From Nansenia antarctica (lineage: Eukaryota > Chordata > Actinopteri > Argentiniformes > Microstomatidae), in assembly GCA_963989245.1 (NCBI GenBank), contig OZ022341.1, positions 51,749,213 through 51,813,212 on the forward strand: a stretch of DNA of 64,000 bases, read 5' to 3'. The notes below the pieces were generated by a model, which was not told where the DNA came from, did no database searches, and saw only the letters and a list, made by a program, of their open reading frames with translations. The position numbers and the translations under genes are program-made. Every line of letters begins with the position of its first letter. Within the stretch, counting starts at the first letter, position 1. Shown here piece by piece: positions 1 through 10,753 of this stretch.

Positions 1-1010
1 TTGGGAATGAGACACGGTTTTGTGAGTTCGCCACAACCCCTAGTGTTCAATAAAACAATGAATCACACCATTTACATACCTAGCCTATATACATAAATGT
101 GTCACAAATCATTCAGAAGAAAAATAGCATGCCTTATAAAGGATGCTGTGATGACATTTGCCTGAAGAAAAATGCAATGATGTGTTATATATTATTTATA
201 TGAAACAAATGTTTTTAAAATAATGTAACATTATACATATAGCCTAGTTCCTGTTCCGAATGCACATCTTTTGATTTATTTATTAATTCAAATAAAAATG
301 AATAGATCCAACACACATTAAAGCATGTCTACACTCACCATGTACAGAACACTGGTTCAACACCAGAGAGATGAACACATCTGGAGGTAGACCATAAATA
401 TAATCCCAGTAGGCCAATGTGTAATTTGGTTTTGAATGAAAGTAGATTTGAAGGGATTAAAGAAAGGGAATTGTTTCTATAAATGACTTCTAGCACGTAC
501 ATTTAGGGATTATTTCCATGCTGTCTTCATATTAAATCCTCTTATGGAACCACTGCCTGTGAGGTAAAGGTTGACAAACATGGCCTACAAACATGGAATT
601 GTAGGTGGAGATGATAGGGTCCATTAGGTCATTGATTGGAAAAGGGTACAATGTTAAGTGCAGGGATTTGGCGGTACGGTAGGTATATATTCCAACCTGA
701 ACTATTAAACTATTAAATGCTACTGATTATGGTGATTCAATAACAACCAATGTTGTATGCAACCATGGCAATGTGACAACCCTGTCGCCCCAGACACCCT
801 GTTTTTTATCAGGGAACAGACACTTTCTCAGACACTGGGCTGTTGACATGGTAACAGACAGGTCCATGTCTGTCTTAGAAAGCTTGGTGTGAGAGATGGG
901 GAAGGTGTTCAGGTACAGTCAGGCACTAAAAGCTAAACATGTTTGCTTATAGCAAATGATACGCAAATTCTCCCGAGGCACAAACACATGCATGCAGCGA
1001 AGACGCAGTA
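1..1010. other. Non-coding flank, nothing recognised
   Basis: AT-rich sequence without a convincing reading frame, RNA gene or repeat end that I can identify. Confidence 0.6.
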
Positions 1011-1104
1011 TACACACACACATACACACACACACACACAAACGCACACACACACACAGACACACACACACACACACACACACGCACGTGTGCATTTGTG
1101 TGTT

Positions 1105-1143
<39 letters not shown>

Positions 1144-1165
1144 GTGTGCGTGTGTGTGTGTTTGT
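1011..1165. repeat. Compound (CA)n then (TG)n microsatellite
   Basis: About 75 bp of interrupted CA repeat is followed directly by about 75 bp of TG repeat, so the two halves are complementary and could fold on one strand. All four overlapping reading frames here are repeat artefacts. Confidence 0.95.
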
Positions 1166-2338
1166 GTACCGCCCCCCACTATAACTTCCCAAATCTGCCA
1201 GACCCTCTCCACTGGTGGAGAGAGATAACCTTTTTATTGTTTTCTTTTTGAAGGATAAATCTTTCCCTCCCTGAGTCATACGCCTTGTGGTCCCAGGGCT
1301 AAGGGCTGCGTTGTAACCTGTTTAGATTCTCAGAGGGGCTTTTTCCTGCAGCAATAAAGCCAAATCTCCCAGCCCCATGGTACAGTTAGACTGGGTTAGC
1401 AGCAGTGAGTCCATATTAGTCCCACTGGGTATTACATAGAGAGGCACATCAAAATACAAGTTTTCAGAGTTATTCTGGAGTTTGGATGAATCCCGTCAAG
1501 TTCATGGCATAAACCATACCTGCCGACCTCCGTTCCTCACTGCATAGACCTGGGGTTGCCAAACTTTTATACCCGGTGTGAGCCAAACATTTCACACCAT
1601 ATGAAATTCAATCCCCCCCCCCCCCCCCCCCCCACGACTCATTTTAAGAAAAAACTTTCTTGTTATATTTTTTTTCTCTACACACATGTTTGATACCATT
1701 CCTCTTTCCATTCCATGCATTACAATGAGCCGTCCTCCGATTTCTACCTCCACCAGCCTCCACTGGTTGACATAAACTGTATACTGATTAAAGATTTTAT
1801 AAATCCCATGCCACTGTCAATGAATCACCCAAATGACAATTTAATGACTGAATGAAGTCCAATACGTACAATCATATCTCAGCTTTTGTCATCTACCAAA
1901 CAAACTCCAGGGCACTGAAGGCTTGACACACACACATAGCCGATCATAAGTCATAGTGTTATTCAGGCACCTTGCTCTCCGGTTAAGATGAATGCTTCCA
2001 CTATGGGAGTAAATAAGATTCTGAAGCTGTGTTAATACTATCCAGCCGGTTGGAGCTGGAACCAATGATTTCTGTTGTTTTTCTTTCTTTGCATTTTTGT
2101 GTCCTAGCACTGGGGAGGGTAATGTTGTTGCTCTGCTAAATTAATAGTTTTGTAGTTGCTTTGCTTGCTCCTAAAACTTTCAAGTCATTATTAAGGCTTT
2201 GCGCTAGGCAGCTCATTATTTACATAAATGTATACATTCATATTCATGTGGTCCAAAATTTAAACTACAATATTTTCCTAGTGACGTTCTATGTAGCTAT
2301 GTTAGACCCAAGCCTAATGATATAAATAACTTAGCAAC
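1166..2338. other. Non-coding DNA with a poly-C run
   Basis: No gene is recognised. A homopolymer C tract lies at about 1612-1634. The end of this stretch, around 2330-2344, is the left flank of the large inverted-repeat transposon. Confidence 0.55.
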
Positions 2339-2344
2339 ATAGTT

Positions 2345-3107
2345 GGTCCGTGTATGTTTTGTCAGTTCGATATTCCTTTTGAAAACGAAAACGGATTGAC
2401 TTGTCAGCTCGATATTCCTTTTGAAACCGAAGACGGCGTGACTATAATAGCAGTTTATTTTCTATTTCCAGAACACAAACAAGAACATAGATGATGTCAT
2501 ACGAGAGAATACTATTTTCTGTTCCTCTTTGAATCGGCACACTCCAGCCAGGTGGGCGTTGACAAGGAGGGGGTTCGTTCTGACTTTTCCAAGTTAAAAT
2601 ACAGGGGTTGTACCGAAAACATTTGTGCCGTTACTGTTAGCTGACAAGCTAACATTAGCGTTAGCGTTGCATATTTCTGCTATGTAAACTACTTCCTTAT
2701 GAATAAATACGTTAGATTACAGCACGTTAGCTATAGCAGATGACGTCACACCTATACGCTATAGTGTTATATGTATTCATAATAGAGGTGTTAACGTTAC
2801 TTTGGGTGTTTTGGTGTGGATTAATTTAGCTTTAACAAGCACCATGGCTTGGACGCAATGATTAACAATGATAGCTAGAAACCGTATTAACCTTATGTAG
2901 GCTAGCCTACCTCACAACCTGCTAAGCAGCTTATGTCCTACTGTGTGCATACAAGCTAACATTAGCGTTAGCGTTGCATATTTCTGCTATGTAAACTACT
3001 TCCTTATGAATAAATACGTTAGATTACAGCACGTTAGCTATAGCAGATGACGTCACACCTATACGCTATAGTGTTATATGTATTCATAATAGAGGTGTTA
3101 ACGTTAC
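2345..3107 (+). repeat. Outer part of left inverted arm
   Basis: Matches the reverse complement of about 29470-29840. Relative to the right arm it has about 100 bp extra near 2415-2510 and an internal tandem copy of a 307-bp unit. It contains two perfect TGACGTCA palindromes (2741-2748 and 3048-3055), one per copy of the unit. Confidence 0.85.
2645..3107 (+). repeat. 307-bp tandem duplication, second copy split by the retrovirus
   Basis: The unit beginning at 2645 restarts at 2952. The second copy breaks off at the TTAC at 3104-3107 and resumes at 24392 on the far side of the retrovirus, ending near 24541. The right arm has only one copy, so the duplication arose in the left arm before the retroviral insertion. 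Confidence 0.85.
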
Positions 3108-3220
3108 TGTAGTCTATTAAGTTACCTGTTGGCTACTAAAATGAAGAATAGTTCTTGAGCAGGTTAAGACCATTTATTCAAAGTACAAAAGTATACAGAT
3201 ATCAAAGCTGGATTCTGGTC

Positions 3221-3323
<103 letters not shown>

Positions 3324-3442
3324 AGATTTAAGATTTTCTTTATTCACCTTTCAAAAACATACAGGTTATTTCATTTACTTCATAAGAAAAGCAGAACCAT
3401 CAAAATCTATTTTTTTCAAAATATAGAAAATAAAAAACAACC

Positions 3443-6400
3443 TTAAAAATTAAGCACCAGCAGCCCTTGTTGCAAAGAACATAAAACTTCCCCAATACCC
3501 CAAATACTCATAAAAGCATCTAAATTTTCAGTCAACTGGTAAAAAACAAACTCCAGCCTGAGGCGTGCTGCCAGCAATCCACACATCATTAGGAGTGGGT
3601 CTACTGACCCCTGACCCTGGATACAATTCTTTCTCGTTTTCCATATGGCCAGTTTCGCCACTCCTGATAAATAATTTAATAAAACATGTAAAAACCTTTT
3701 TGCCGCTGAATATCGTGGACCATAGATAAAAAGTTTAAAAGAAAAGACAGTTCCCAACCCCATAAAAAACTCCTCCAGCTGACTAAAAATGCCCCTCAGT
3801 CTTGGACACTGGATGAAAAGGTGCTGTAAGGACTCCCCTGCTGAGCAAAACGGGCAGTCCTCAACTATGTCTGGGTTCAAGTGCACCAGATGTCTATTGG
3901 TGGCTATGGCCCCATGTATAATCCTCCACTGGAGGTCACCTATCCGTTTTTCACAGGGGGACTTGTACAGGGACCTCCAGCAGCCTTTCGGGGAAGAGTC
4001 TGGAGCGAAGAACTCAGTCCACCTCGATGCCTCGATCCCCGCCAAGGAACCCAAGTGTGAGACCTTCACACAGCTGTAATATACCGCCTTCTTGCTTAAC
4101 GTCTCAAATTCCCCCAACTCCGGGGTTGTAAAAGACAGTAGCCCCCCTCCTTCCTGCCACTCGCCAACAGCAGGGGAGACAAACAAAGGCGGAAACACAT
4201 ACTCCCACTCATCATCCCATTGGTCAGATAAAGTACGGTTTTCAGCAAAAGCTCTTAGGGGCTCCGGCAGGGATGCACAGACCTCCTCCACCAACCTCTC
4301 GAGTACTCTGACGGATCTGATGTGAGTTTTCTCTGCCAGCTGTTGTATGGATAAGGTCACCAAGTGGCCCAGTTTTACAACACCGGCCTCCCTCAGGCTG
4401 GACCGCAGGCTGGCAGAGGCCAGGATGGGTGTTCTTATGAGGGCATTATACAGCAATGGCTCCTCAAACAACCACATCCCAGGTGTCATTGCTGTACCTC
4501 TGTGGACCTTAAAAACTTGCCAAGCCTGCAGGACCGACGTATAGAAGGACGTCAGCCCAGTAAGGTCCACTAGCTCAAGCTGAAGCAGGAACAGCTGGTA
4601 ATCATAGCCAAGGCGACCAGCCCTCCTCATCAGAAGACGGGCTGTATCCCGCCAGCTCATTCCAAAGTTATAAATCATTCTTTGCGCTGCCTGCAGCCTG
4701 AAGGCCCTTATCCTGCCAGCAATGTCTATAAGGCCCTGCCCCCCTTCCTCCACTGGAAGGTACAATGCAGGGGCCTTAATCCAATGCTGGCCTGACCAGA
4801 AAAAACTCACCACCGTCCTCTGTATCTCCTCGACCAGGCCCCTTGGTGGAGTTAGAACGGTCAGTCTGTGCCATAAGGTCGAGGCGACCAAGTTGTTGAC
4901 GACCAGAACTCTCCCCCTATATGACAGCTGTGGTAACAGCCATTTCCACCTAGACAATCTGGTGCACACCTTCTCCACAACACCTTCCCAGTTCTGCCTC
5001 TGAAACTCCTCCGTACCTAAAAACAAACCTAAAACCCTCATACCTGCTCTTCCCCATTTAAGCCCCCCCGGCAGACTGGGAGCTGCCCTATCCCGCCATT
5101 GTCCTACCTGCAAGGCCTCACTCTTCTCCCAGTTTACTTTTGCAGAGGAGGCCTTTTCATAAAGACCTAAAACCTCAACTAAAAACTCTACATCCCTCTG
5201 CTCTTTTATAAAAACACTCACATCATCAGCATACGCTGACACCACTAAGGGTGGGCTCTGTGGTAGCCCCGGTAGGGATGTAAGACCATTCCTGAGTTTG
5301 TTTAAAAATGGTTCAATTACCAGGGAGTATAACATCCCAGAGAGGGGGCAGCCCTGTCTGATCCCCCTCTCCACAGGAATAGGACAGCTCAGCCCGCCCC
5401 CCACCTTAACCATACAAGACGCGTCCTTATACAATAATTTTATAAATGCTAAAAAGCCCTCCCCAAATCCAAAAGCCCTCAGTGTGGAAAATAAAAAAAC
5501 ATGGTCAACACGATCAAAGGCCTTCTCTTGATCAAGAGATAAAACACCAACATCCAAATCATACATTTTACACATATCTAAAACATCTCTCATTAAAAAC
5601 AGATTGTCCATTATAGTCCTATCCGGGATGCAATATGACTGGTCTTTCTGCACCAGTATTCCCAGATAGACTTTTAGTCTGTTCGCCAACACCTTCGACA
5701 GCAATTTATAATCTGTGCATAAAAGTGCCACAGGTCTCCAGTTTTTAATCAGGGCCAAGTCTCCTTTTTTGGGGAGTAGAGAGAGTGCTGCCCGCCGGCA
5801 GGACACCGGTAAGACACCCCCCCTAACACACTCCTGTAGGACCTCCAAAAAGTCTGTCCTCAACCAGCTCCAGAAGTGTTTATAAAAGTCTGCAGGCAAC
5901 CCATCTATGCCTGGAGCGCGACCAGGTGCTAACTGTCCCACAGCAGCAGTGAGCTCCTCTAGGCTGATCGTGGTGTCCAAGGCAGAGACCTCCTCCCTCC
6001 CCAACTGGGGCAATCCCTGCAGAAGCTCTGCTGAAGCTCCTGCATCGGAGTCCTCCGCCCTGTAGAGGGCAGTATAAAAGCCTACGGCATGCTTCCTCAT
6101 CTCAGCCGGTTCGGTGGTCAACCTCCCATCTTGGAGCTGGAGGCATACCATCTGCTTAGTCTGAGCCACAGATTTTTCTAAATTAAAAAAGAAGGAGCTA
6201 GGTGCATCCATGTCTTTGATCCTCATAAAACGTGCCCTCACCATAGCTCCCTTCACCCTCTCACATAAAATCCTGCTGAGCTCTTTCTTTTTCTTATTTA
6301 AAAAATCCCCATCAAAACCCCCCCTGAGACCACCCTCAATGTCTTTGATCTCCTGCTCTAGCGTCTGAATGGCTGCCTTGACCCTACTGGTTGAGTGAGC

Positions 6401-7405
6401 AGTGTACTGCTGACAAAAAACCCGGATGTTTGTTTTCCCTACCTCCCACCACTGGCTTAAAGAGTCAAACTCTTCCTTCCTGCCCTTCCATATCTCCCAA
6501 AACATTTTACATTTTTCACAAAATAAATTATCTTGTAATAATTTAACATTAAAATGCCAATAAAAACTACACTTTATGTTGGGGGAAAGATACAAGTCTA
6601 TGGTGACGAGGTGATGATCCGTAAAACCAACAGTGTAGATAAAACTGTTCAATAATTTAGGGCTAAAAACACGTGATACATAAAACCTATCTAATCTAGC
6701 TGCACTAATGATCCCATCGTTTATCCTTACCCATGTGTACCGGTACTGTCTAACTTGTGTATTCTTTATTCTCCATACATCCACTAAGTCTGCCTGTTTA
6801 ATGATCCTAGACAACTGTGTGGAAGACTGTAGATGGGGTTCCTCACCGGTCCTATCTAGTGTGAAATCCACCGTGCAGTTCCAATCCCCTCCTAAAATGA
6901 TGCATTCCTCCCGCCCACACTGCTGTAAGGAGTCCTTCAATTTTTTAAAAAGGTCCAGTCTCTCTGAGCCCTGATTGGGAGCATAAATATTAATAAAACA
7001 AAAACTGACCTCACCAATCTCAGCCCTGACCATCTGAACCCGCCCCATTACTATTTCAACACTGGAAGTTACTTTTACAGCCATTCCAGGTGCGAACAAC
7101 ACAGCCACCCCAGCACTTGTATTAGTACCATGGCTTAAAAAATACTGACCCCTCCACATTAAACCCCACTCCACTTCGTTTTCTATGTTGCTGTGTGTTT
7201 CCTGTAAAAACAAAACATCTAATCTTTTTTGTTCACACAGTTCGGACACTAAAGCCCTCTTTTGTCTATCCCTCCCGCCATTCATGTTCAAAGAACCAAC
7301 CCTTAACCCATGCATAGAGAAATTAGAGGCTGAAAACCAGTGAACAGACAGAGAAAACAGATGGAAAAGAAAACACACCAAGTGAAACAGCATCATATTT
7401 TCCAT
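3443..7405 (-). CDS. LINE ORF2: endonuclease and reverse transcriptase
   Basis: 1320 residues, uninterrupted. The N-terminal endonuclease (about residues 30-275) shows the expected order of motifs: SLNMNG, LQETHS, GGDWNC and TDHHL. The reverse transcriptase follows (about 480-790), with LDQEKAFDRV, the GIRQGCPLSG block and the catalytic YADD at residues 725-728. A C-terminal CPFC...H...C motif lies near residue 1200. The product nicks target DNA and copies the LINE RNA at the nick. The ATG at 7405 directly follows the TAA of ORF1 in the same frame, so initiation after termination, or read-through, must be used for expression. The Tx1-clade assignment comes from motif style and gene order. Confidence 0.9.
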   Translation of the reverse strand: MENMMLFHLVCFLFHLFSLSVHWFSASNFSMHGLRVGSLNMNGGRDRQKRALVSELCEQKRLDVLFLQETHSNIENEVEWGLMWRGQYFLSHGTNTSAGVAVLFAPGMAVKVTSSVEIVMGRVQMVRAEIGEVSFCFINIYAPNQGSERLDLFKKLKDSLQQCGREECIILGGDWNCTVDFTLDRTGEEPHLQSSTQLSRIIKQADLVDVWRIKNTQVRQYRYTWVRINDGIISAARLDRFYVSRVFSPKLLNSFIYTVGFTDHHLVTIDLYLSPNIKCSFYWHFNVKLLQDNLFCEKCKMFWEIWKGRKEEFDSLSQWWEVGKTNIRVFCQQYTAHSTSRVKAAIQTLEQEIKDIEGGLRGGFDGDFLNKKKKELSRILCERVKGAMVRARFMRIKDMDAPSSFFFNLEKSVAQTKQMVCLQLQDGRLTTEPAEMRKHAVGFYTALYRAEDSDAGASAELLQGLPQLGREEVSALDTTISLEELTAAVGQLAPGRAPGIDGLPADFYKHFWSWLRTDFLEVLQECVRGGVLPVSCRRAALSLLPKKGDLALIKNWRPVALLCTDYKLLSKVLANRLKVYLGILVQKDQSYCIPDRTIMDNLFLMRDVLDMCKMYDLDVGVLSLDQEKAFDRVDHVFLFSTLRAFGFGEGFLAFIKLLYKDASCMVKVGGGLSCPIPVERGIRQGCPLSGMLYSLVIEPFLNKLRNGLTSLPGLPQSPPLVVSAYADDVSVFIKEQRDVEFLVEVLGLYEKASSAKVNWEKSEALQVGQWRDRAAPSLPGGLKWGRAGMRVLGLFLGTEEFQRQNWEGVVEKVCTRLSRWKWLLPQLSYRGRVLVVNNLVASTLWHRLTVLTPPRGLVEEIQRTVVSFFWSGQHWIKAPALYLPVEEGGQGLIDIAGRIRAFRLQAAQRMIYNFGMSWRDTARLLMRRAGRLGYDYQLFLLQLELVDLTGLTSFYTSVLQAWQVFKVHRGTAMTPGMWLFEEPLLYNALIRTPILASASLRSSLREAGVVKLGHLVTLSIQQLAEKTHIRSVRVLERLVEEVCASLPEPLRAFAENRTLSDQWDDEWEYVFPPLFVSPAVGEWQEGGGLLSFTTPELGEFETLSKKAVYYSCVKVSHLGSLAGIEASRWTEFFAPDSSPKGCWRSLYKSPCEKRIGDLQWRIIHGAIATNRHLVHLNPDIVEDCPFCSAGESLQHLFIQCPRLRGIFSQLEEFFMGLGTVFSFKLFIYGPRYSAAKRFLHVLLNYLSGVAKLAIWKTRKNCIQGQGSVDPLLMMCGLLAARLRLEFVFYQLTENLDAFMSIWGIGEVLCSLQQGLLVLNF

Positions 7406-8668
7406 TTATTTAAATTTGCTCAATTTCTTTACCTTCACCTTCCTCATCGCGGTGACATGCTTTCGTAGCCTAAAACGTTTTTTTTCATCTAAGTCATCAA
7501 GACTAACCCGCTTTTGCAACGTCAGCACAGTCCTTATAAATGTCTCATTGTTGGGAAAATATTCATTCACCCTGTTCATTTTCTTTCCCTTTGTTGCATC
7601 AAGGAACATGTTAATTTCCTCCAACGTATACATGTCACCTTGTGAGTCAGCTACTGAAAATTCTGACTCAACGTCAGAAACAAAGTCCATCTCATCGTTA
7701 TCGAGGACGAGGTTCTCATTGACGGGCGGCTCGGCCGCCTCTCCCTCACCCTGCTGTGCAGCCACCCCTCCGCTACCAAAACCACTCGCGACTGGGCAGT
7801 CTGCTCCTACTGCAGGTTTATCTGTCCCAGCGCGAACCTCCTGTTCTGCAGCCTCTACCGGCTCCCCCTGTTCTGCAGCCTCTACCGGCTCCCCCTGTTC
7901 TGCAGCCTCTACCGGCTCTACCGGCTCCTCCTGCCCTCCCTCCCCGCTCGGCCCTTCCCCTGCATTCATCTCGGCCTGCACATCACCCGCCGCCCGCTCC
8001 TCTTGTCCTCCCTGCCCACTCGTCCTTGCCTCTGCCTCCCCCGCCCCGCTCTGCGCAGCACCCGGCTCCGCGCCGGCCCCGCCGGCCGCCGGCCGCTGCC
8101 TGTGAGGACAGGCGGAGCGCTTGTGTCCTACGTCCCCACACTCAAAACACTTCATATTCCCAGAGCTCGCATAAACCATGTAAAAACCCCTATCATGTTT
8201 CACTCTGAAAGATACATCTAGCGACTGTGTGGGGGAAAGCAGAAACATGTACACCTGTCTCCTTAAGGACTGGACATGTCTTAGCTTCTCGTCCTTACAC
8301 CCTAACCCGACACTTCTGAACCCACTCGCTATTTTCCCGAAACGCTGCAACTCTCTCTCCAGCGCTTCATTGGGTATAAACGGGGAGACACCTGAAATCG
8401 TGATCCTAGTTGACGGCTGGGCCAACGGGGAAACGGACACATATGAATCATTAATGACAATGCCATTCTCAACTAATTGATGAACAAAGCGCTCCTCCTT
8501 CAAAAAAACAACTACCGCTTTGTTCATCCGTGAAGCGAAAGTCAGATTACCATGCCCGACAACAGCGCCCACAATGAGTAGAACCTCCTCTACACTGACG
8601 CCCGGGTCTGACGGTATTCTTACTCCATGACGGAGGGAAACCGCCGACGTCCCCGCCTGGGACGCCAT
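7406..8668 (-). CDS. LINE ORF1: zinc-knuckle nucleic-acid binding protein
   Basis: 420 residues, uninterrupted, ATG at 8668 and TAA at 7408-7406. The N-terminal half (about residues 85-165) looks like an RNA-recognition fold, with ITISGVSPFIPNEALEREL near its start. A single CFECGDVGHKRSAC knuckle (C-X2-C-X4-H-X4-C) follows at about residues 174-187. The middle is low complexity and rich in Glu, Ala and Gly, with three near-identical PVEAAEQGE units. The C terminus is basic and rich in Lys/Arg. By analogy with other Tx1/L1 ORF1 proteins it coats the LINE RNA. The plus-strand frames opposite it are shadows. Confidence 0.85.
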   Translation of the reverse strand: MASQAGTSAVSLRHGVRIPSDPGVSVEEVLLIVGAVVGHGNLTFASRMNKAVVVFLKEERFVHQLVENGIVINDSYVSVSPLAQPSTRITISGVSPFIPNEALERELQRFGKIASGFRSVGLGCKDEKLRHVQSLRRQVYMFLLSPTQSLDVSFRVKHDRGFYMVYASSGNMKCFECGDVGHKRSACPHRQRPAAGGAGAEPGAAQSGAGEAEARTSGQGGQEERAAGDVQAEMNAGEGPSGEGGQEEPVEPVEAAEQGEPVEAAEQGEPVEAAEQEVRAGTDKPAVGADCPVASGFGSGGVAAQQGEGEAAEPPVNENLVLDNDEMDFVSDVESEFSVADSQGDMYTLEEINMFLDATKGKKMNRVNEYFPNNETFIRTVLTLQKRVSLDDLDEKKRFRLRKHVTAMRKVKVKKLSKFK

Positions 8669-8692
8669 TAGCGCACAAACAAAAAACTAACA

Positions 8693-8735
8693 AAAACCTA
8701 AACCCTAACCCCAACCCTAACCCCGCACAAACTAA
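8693..8735 (-). repeat. Telomere-like hexamers in the LINE 5' UTR
   Basis: Several CCCTAA-like units (CCTAAACCCTAACCCCAACC and more), that is TTAGGG-like on the LINE strand, lie 25-70 bp upstream of the ORF1 start. Too short to be a telomere remnant; more likely part of the LINE leader. Confidence 0.7.
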
Positions 8736-8864
8736 AGAATATACGATCTGTACCATATACTAAAAAACTACATAAGAAAAAGATCACAGAGAAAACATCG
8801 CAAAAGTCGCTCCCACCAAACACACTCCCACCAACCCGCACACTCACCAAACTTCCCAGCAAGC

Positions 8865-8868
<4 letters not shown>

Positions 8869-8940
<72 letters not shown>
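8869..8940. repeat. (AG)n microsatellite, right side of LINE insertion
   Basis: Continuation of the LTR AG tract beyond the 5' end of the LINE. A second AG tract of the LTR follows at about 8973-9005. Confidence 0.93.
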
Positions 8941-8946
<6 letters not shown>

Positions 8947-8970
8947 ACAGAGAGGAGCGGCCTGGTCAAT

Positions 8971-9014
<44 letters not shown>

Positions 9015-9288
9015 GCTGCGTGTTCCAGAGGTGAGAGAGAAGAGAGAGGGCCCCTCAGAGCCCACACCCTTACTTATAAACAATAGTATGCAAATACAGT
9101 CAAAATGCAGTCACAGCCAATGGTCCTATCACATTACCTAGAGATGGTCAAGGGGGAGAGGCCAGGAGGTCCTCCCTCTTGTGAATGACCATCTCCAACA
9201 CAGAGTCGTAAAACCCCCATTCCCAGCAGGACAGGCCCACACCACATACCAGGCATGTGTGTGTGCAATCAAGTGAAAATATACTACA

Positions 9289-9519
9289 TATTCCCCCCCG
9301 AAATTAAACGACCACAAAACAAAAACAAAAACACAAAACCCCACATAATGCAGCTAAGAAACCAAAAAACACAAACAACAACAGACAGAAAAACTACACC
9401 AACACACAACACAATAAACATAATAACACAGACCAACCCAGCACCAGTACCAGCAACCAAAAATATCATATAAACCAAATACAAAACAATCAACAATAAA
9501 AAAGAATCCTAAAAATAAC
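9289..9519 (-). other. Retroviral 3' non-coding region, first part
   Basis: A C/A-rich stretch (plus strand) between the 3' LTR and the BEL insertion. It resumes at 15453. No reading frame is recognisable. Confidence 0.6.
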
Positions 9520-9524
9520 AATAC

Positions 9525-10032
9525 TGTACTGTCCAGTTAGGATGGGGTGTGTTCAGTGTGCATATTTCAGCCTATAAAATGGGACAAATGTGAAATGTTA
9601 TTTTGAATGTTATTTAAAGAATTATTAGTTATTATTAATTATTAATTATTAGATACTTACTTGTAACATTATTTTGAGTTATGCCTCATAACTGCGTGGG
9701 AATTGTTTGATTATATAGATCAGGTATGCGTAGGGATATTGGGGGCTGTGATTAGGTGCTTAAATAGTGGGAGACCGTGCGTAGGGATTCATTGTGTGAT
9801 GCCAGGACGTGAGGGATGCCACGGTTAGTGTGTTTGATGCGTGCTTTGTGTAACATTTATATGCTTTGTTTTAGTCTTTGAATGTGTCAGAGCTGTGTAT
9901 TTATGTATGTTTTGTTGTCTGCATTCGCAGGTTTTACAATCTATTCAATTTTCATAAAGAATAAGAAAAACGAGTTGAATGGTATCCGTGTCTCTCAGTC
10001 CAGCCTTTCTGTCGGCGTCAGTAGACAGAACA
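9525..10032 (+). repeat. BEL/Pao 5' LTR
   Basis: 508 bp, TG...CA ends, essentially identical to 14944-15447. I see no convincing tRNA primer site just downstream. The short reading frames in the LTR are chance. Confidence 0.9.
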
Positions 10033-10753
10033 ATTGTAAAACCTACGGCCGGGGCGTCAAAGAAATATCTTTGAAAAGATTCCCGAGGTGGTGGAGAAGT
10101 AAATTGACAGCCACATTCAGAGAGAAATTCTCCGCGGGACGAATACAAGCGTCGAGGGAACTCGGAAAAGTGGCTGCAATTAACCGGAGCTAGCTAGCCA
10201 GGTGTGCTGTCTGTGAAGCGTGTCTGTGCAGAGCCTACTGGAAAAGTGACAGTGTCGGCAGCGCGAGACAGCGAGAGAGGACGGCAAGACCAGGAAAGCG
10301 GTCGGGTAAGCAACAGCACTGACCAACGAACTAATTCAAGCTGGATGTTTAGAGACTTGCCTTGCTAGCCAGAGTGATTAACGTGGGACTGACTGTATCG
10401 GCTAAAGTGGCTAAGCGGAGTGATATATTCTAACTGTGAGAGGAGGAGGAGACTACTAGTGCGTCACTGACGAGCACGAGAGAAGATCCGGAGTTTCAAA
10501 ATAAGAGTCCCATTCATTCTTGCAGTAACCAGGAAGTAAATATACACAGAAGATCCGGAGTTTCAAAATAAGAGTCCCATTTATTCTGGCAGTAAATAAA
10601 TGTCAGTTTTGACTGTAAAACGTCACAGTTGAATAAAACGAAAGTAAACATACTAAGTGAGCAGTTTGAAGGGACTTAAATCTGTTAAAGAAAATAACAG
10701 CAGAGTTTGAATACAAATTTAAACATTGATAGTCTGTGAAAAGAAATAGGAAA

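Noticed and set aside
919..1279. Four overlapping frames of about 90-110 codons
   Set aside because: They translate the CA/TG microsatellite (Thr-His and Cys-Val runs) and have no independent support.
7416..8208. Plus-strand frames of 229 and 150 codons opposite LINE ORF1
   Set aside because: They are antisense to a convincing zinc-knuckle protein and only reflect its biased, repetitive sequence.
8693..8735. Interstitial telomere from a chromosome fusion
   Set aside because: Only a few imperfect hexamers, inside the leader of a LINE; far too short.
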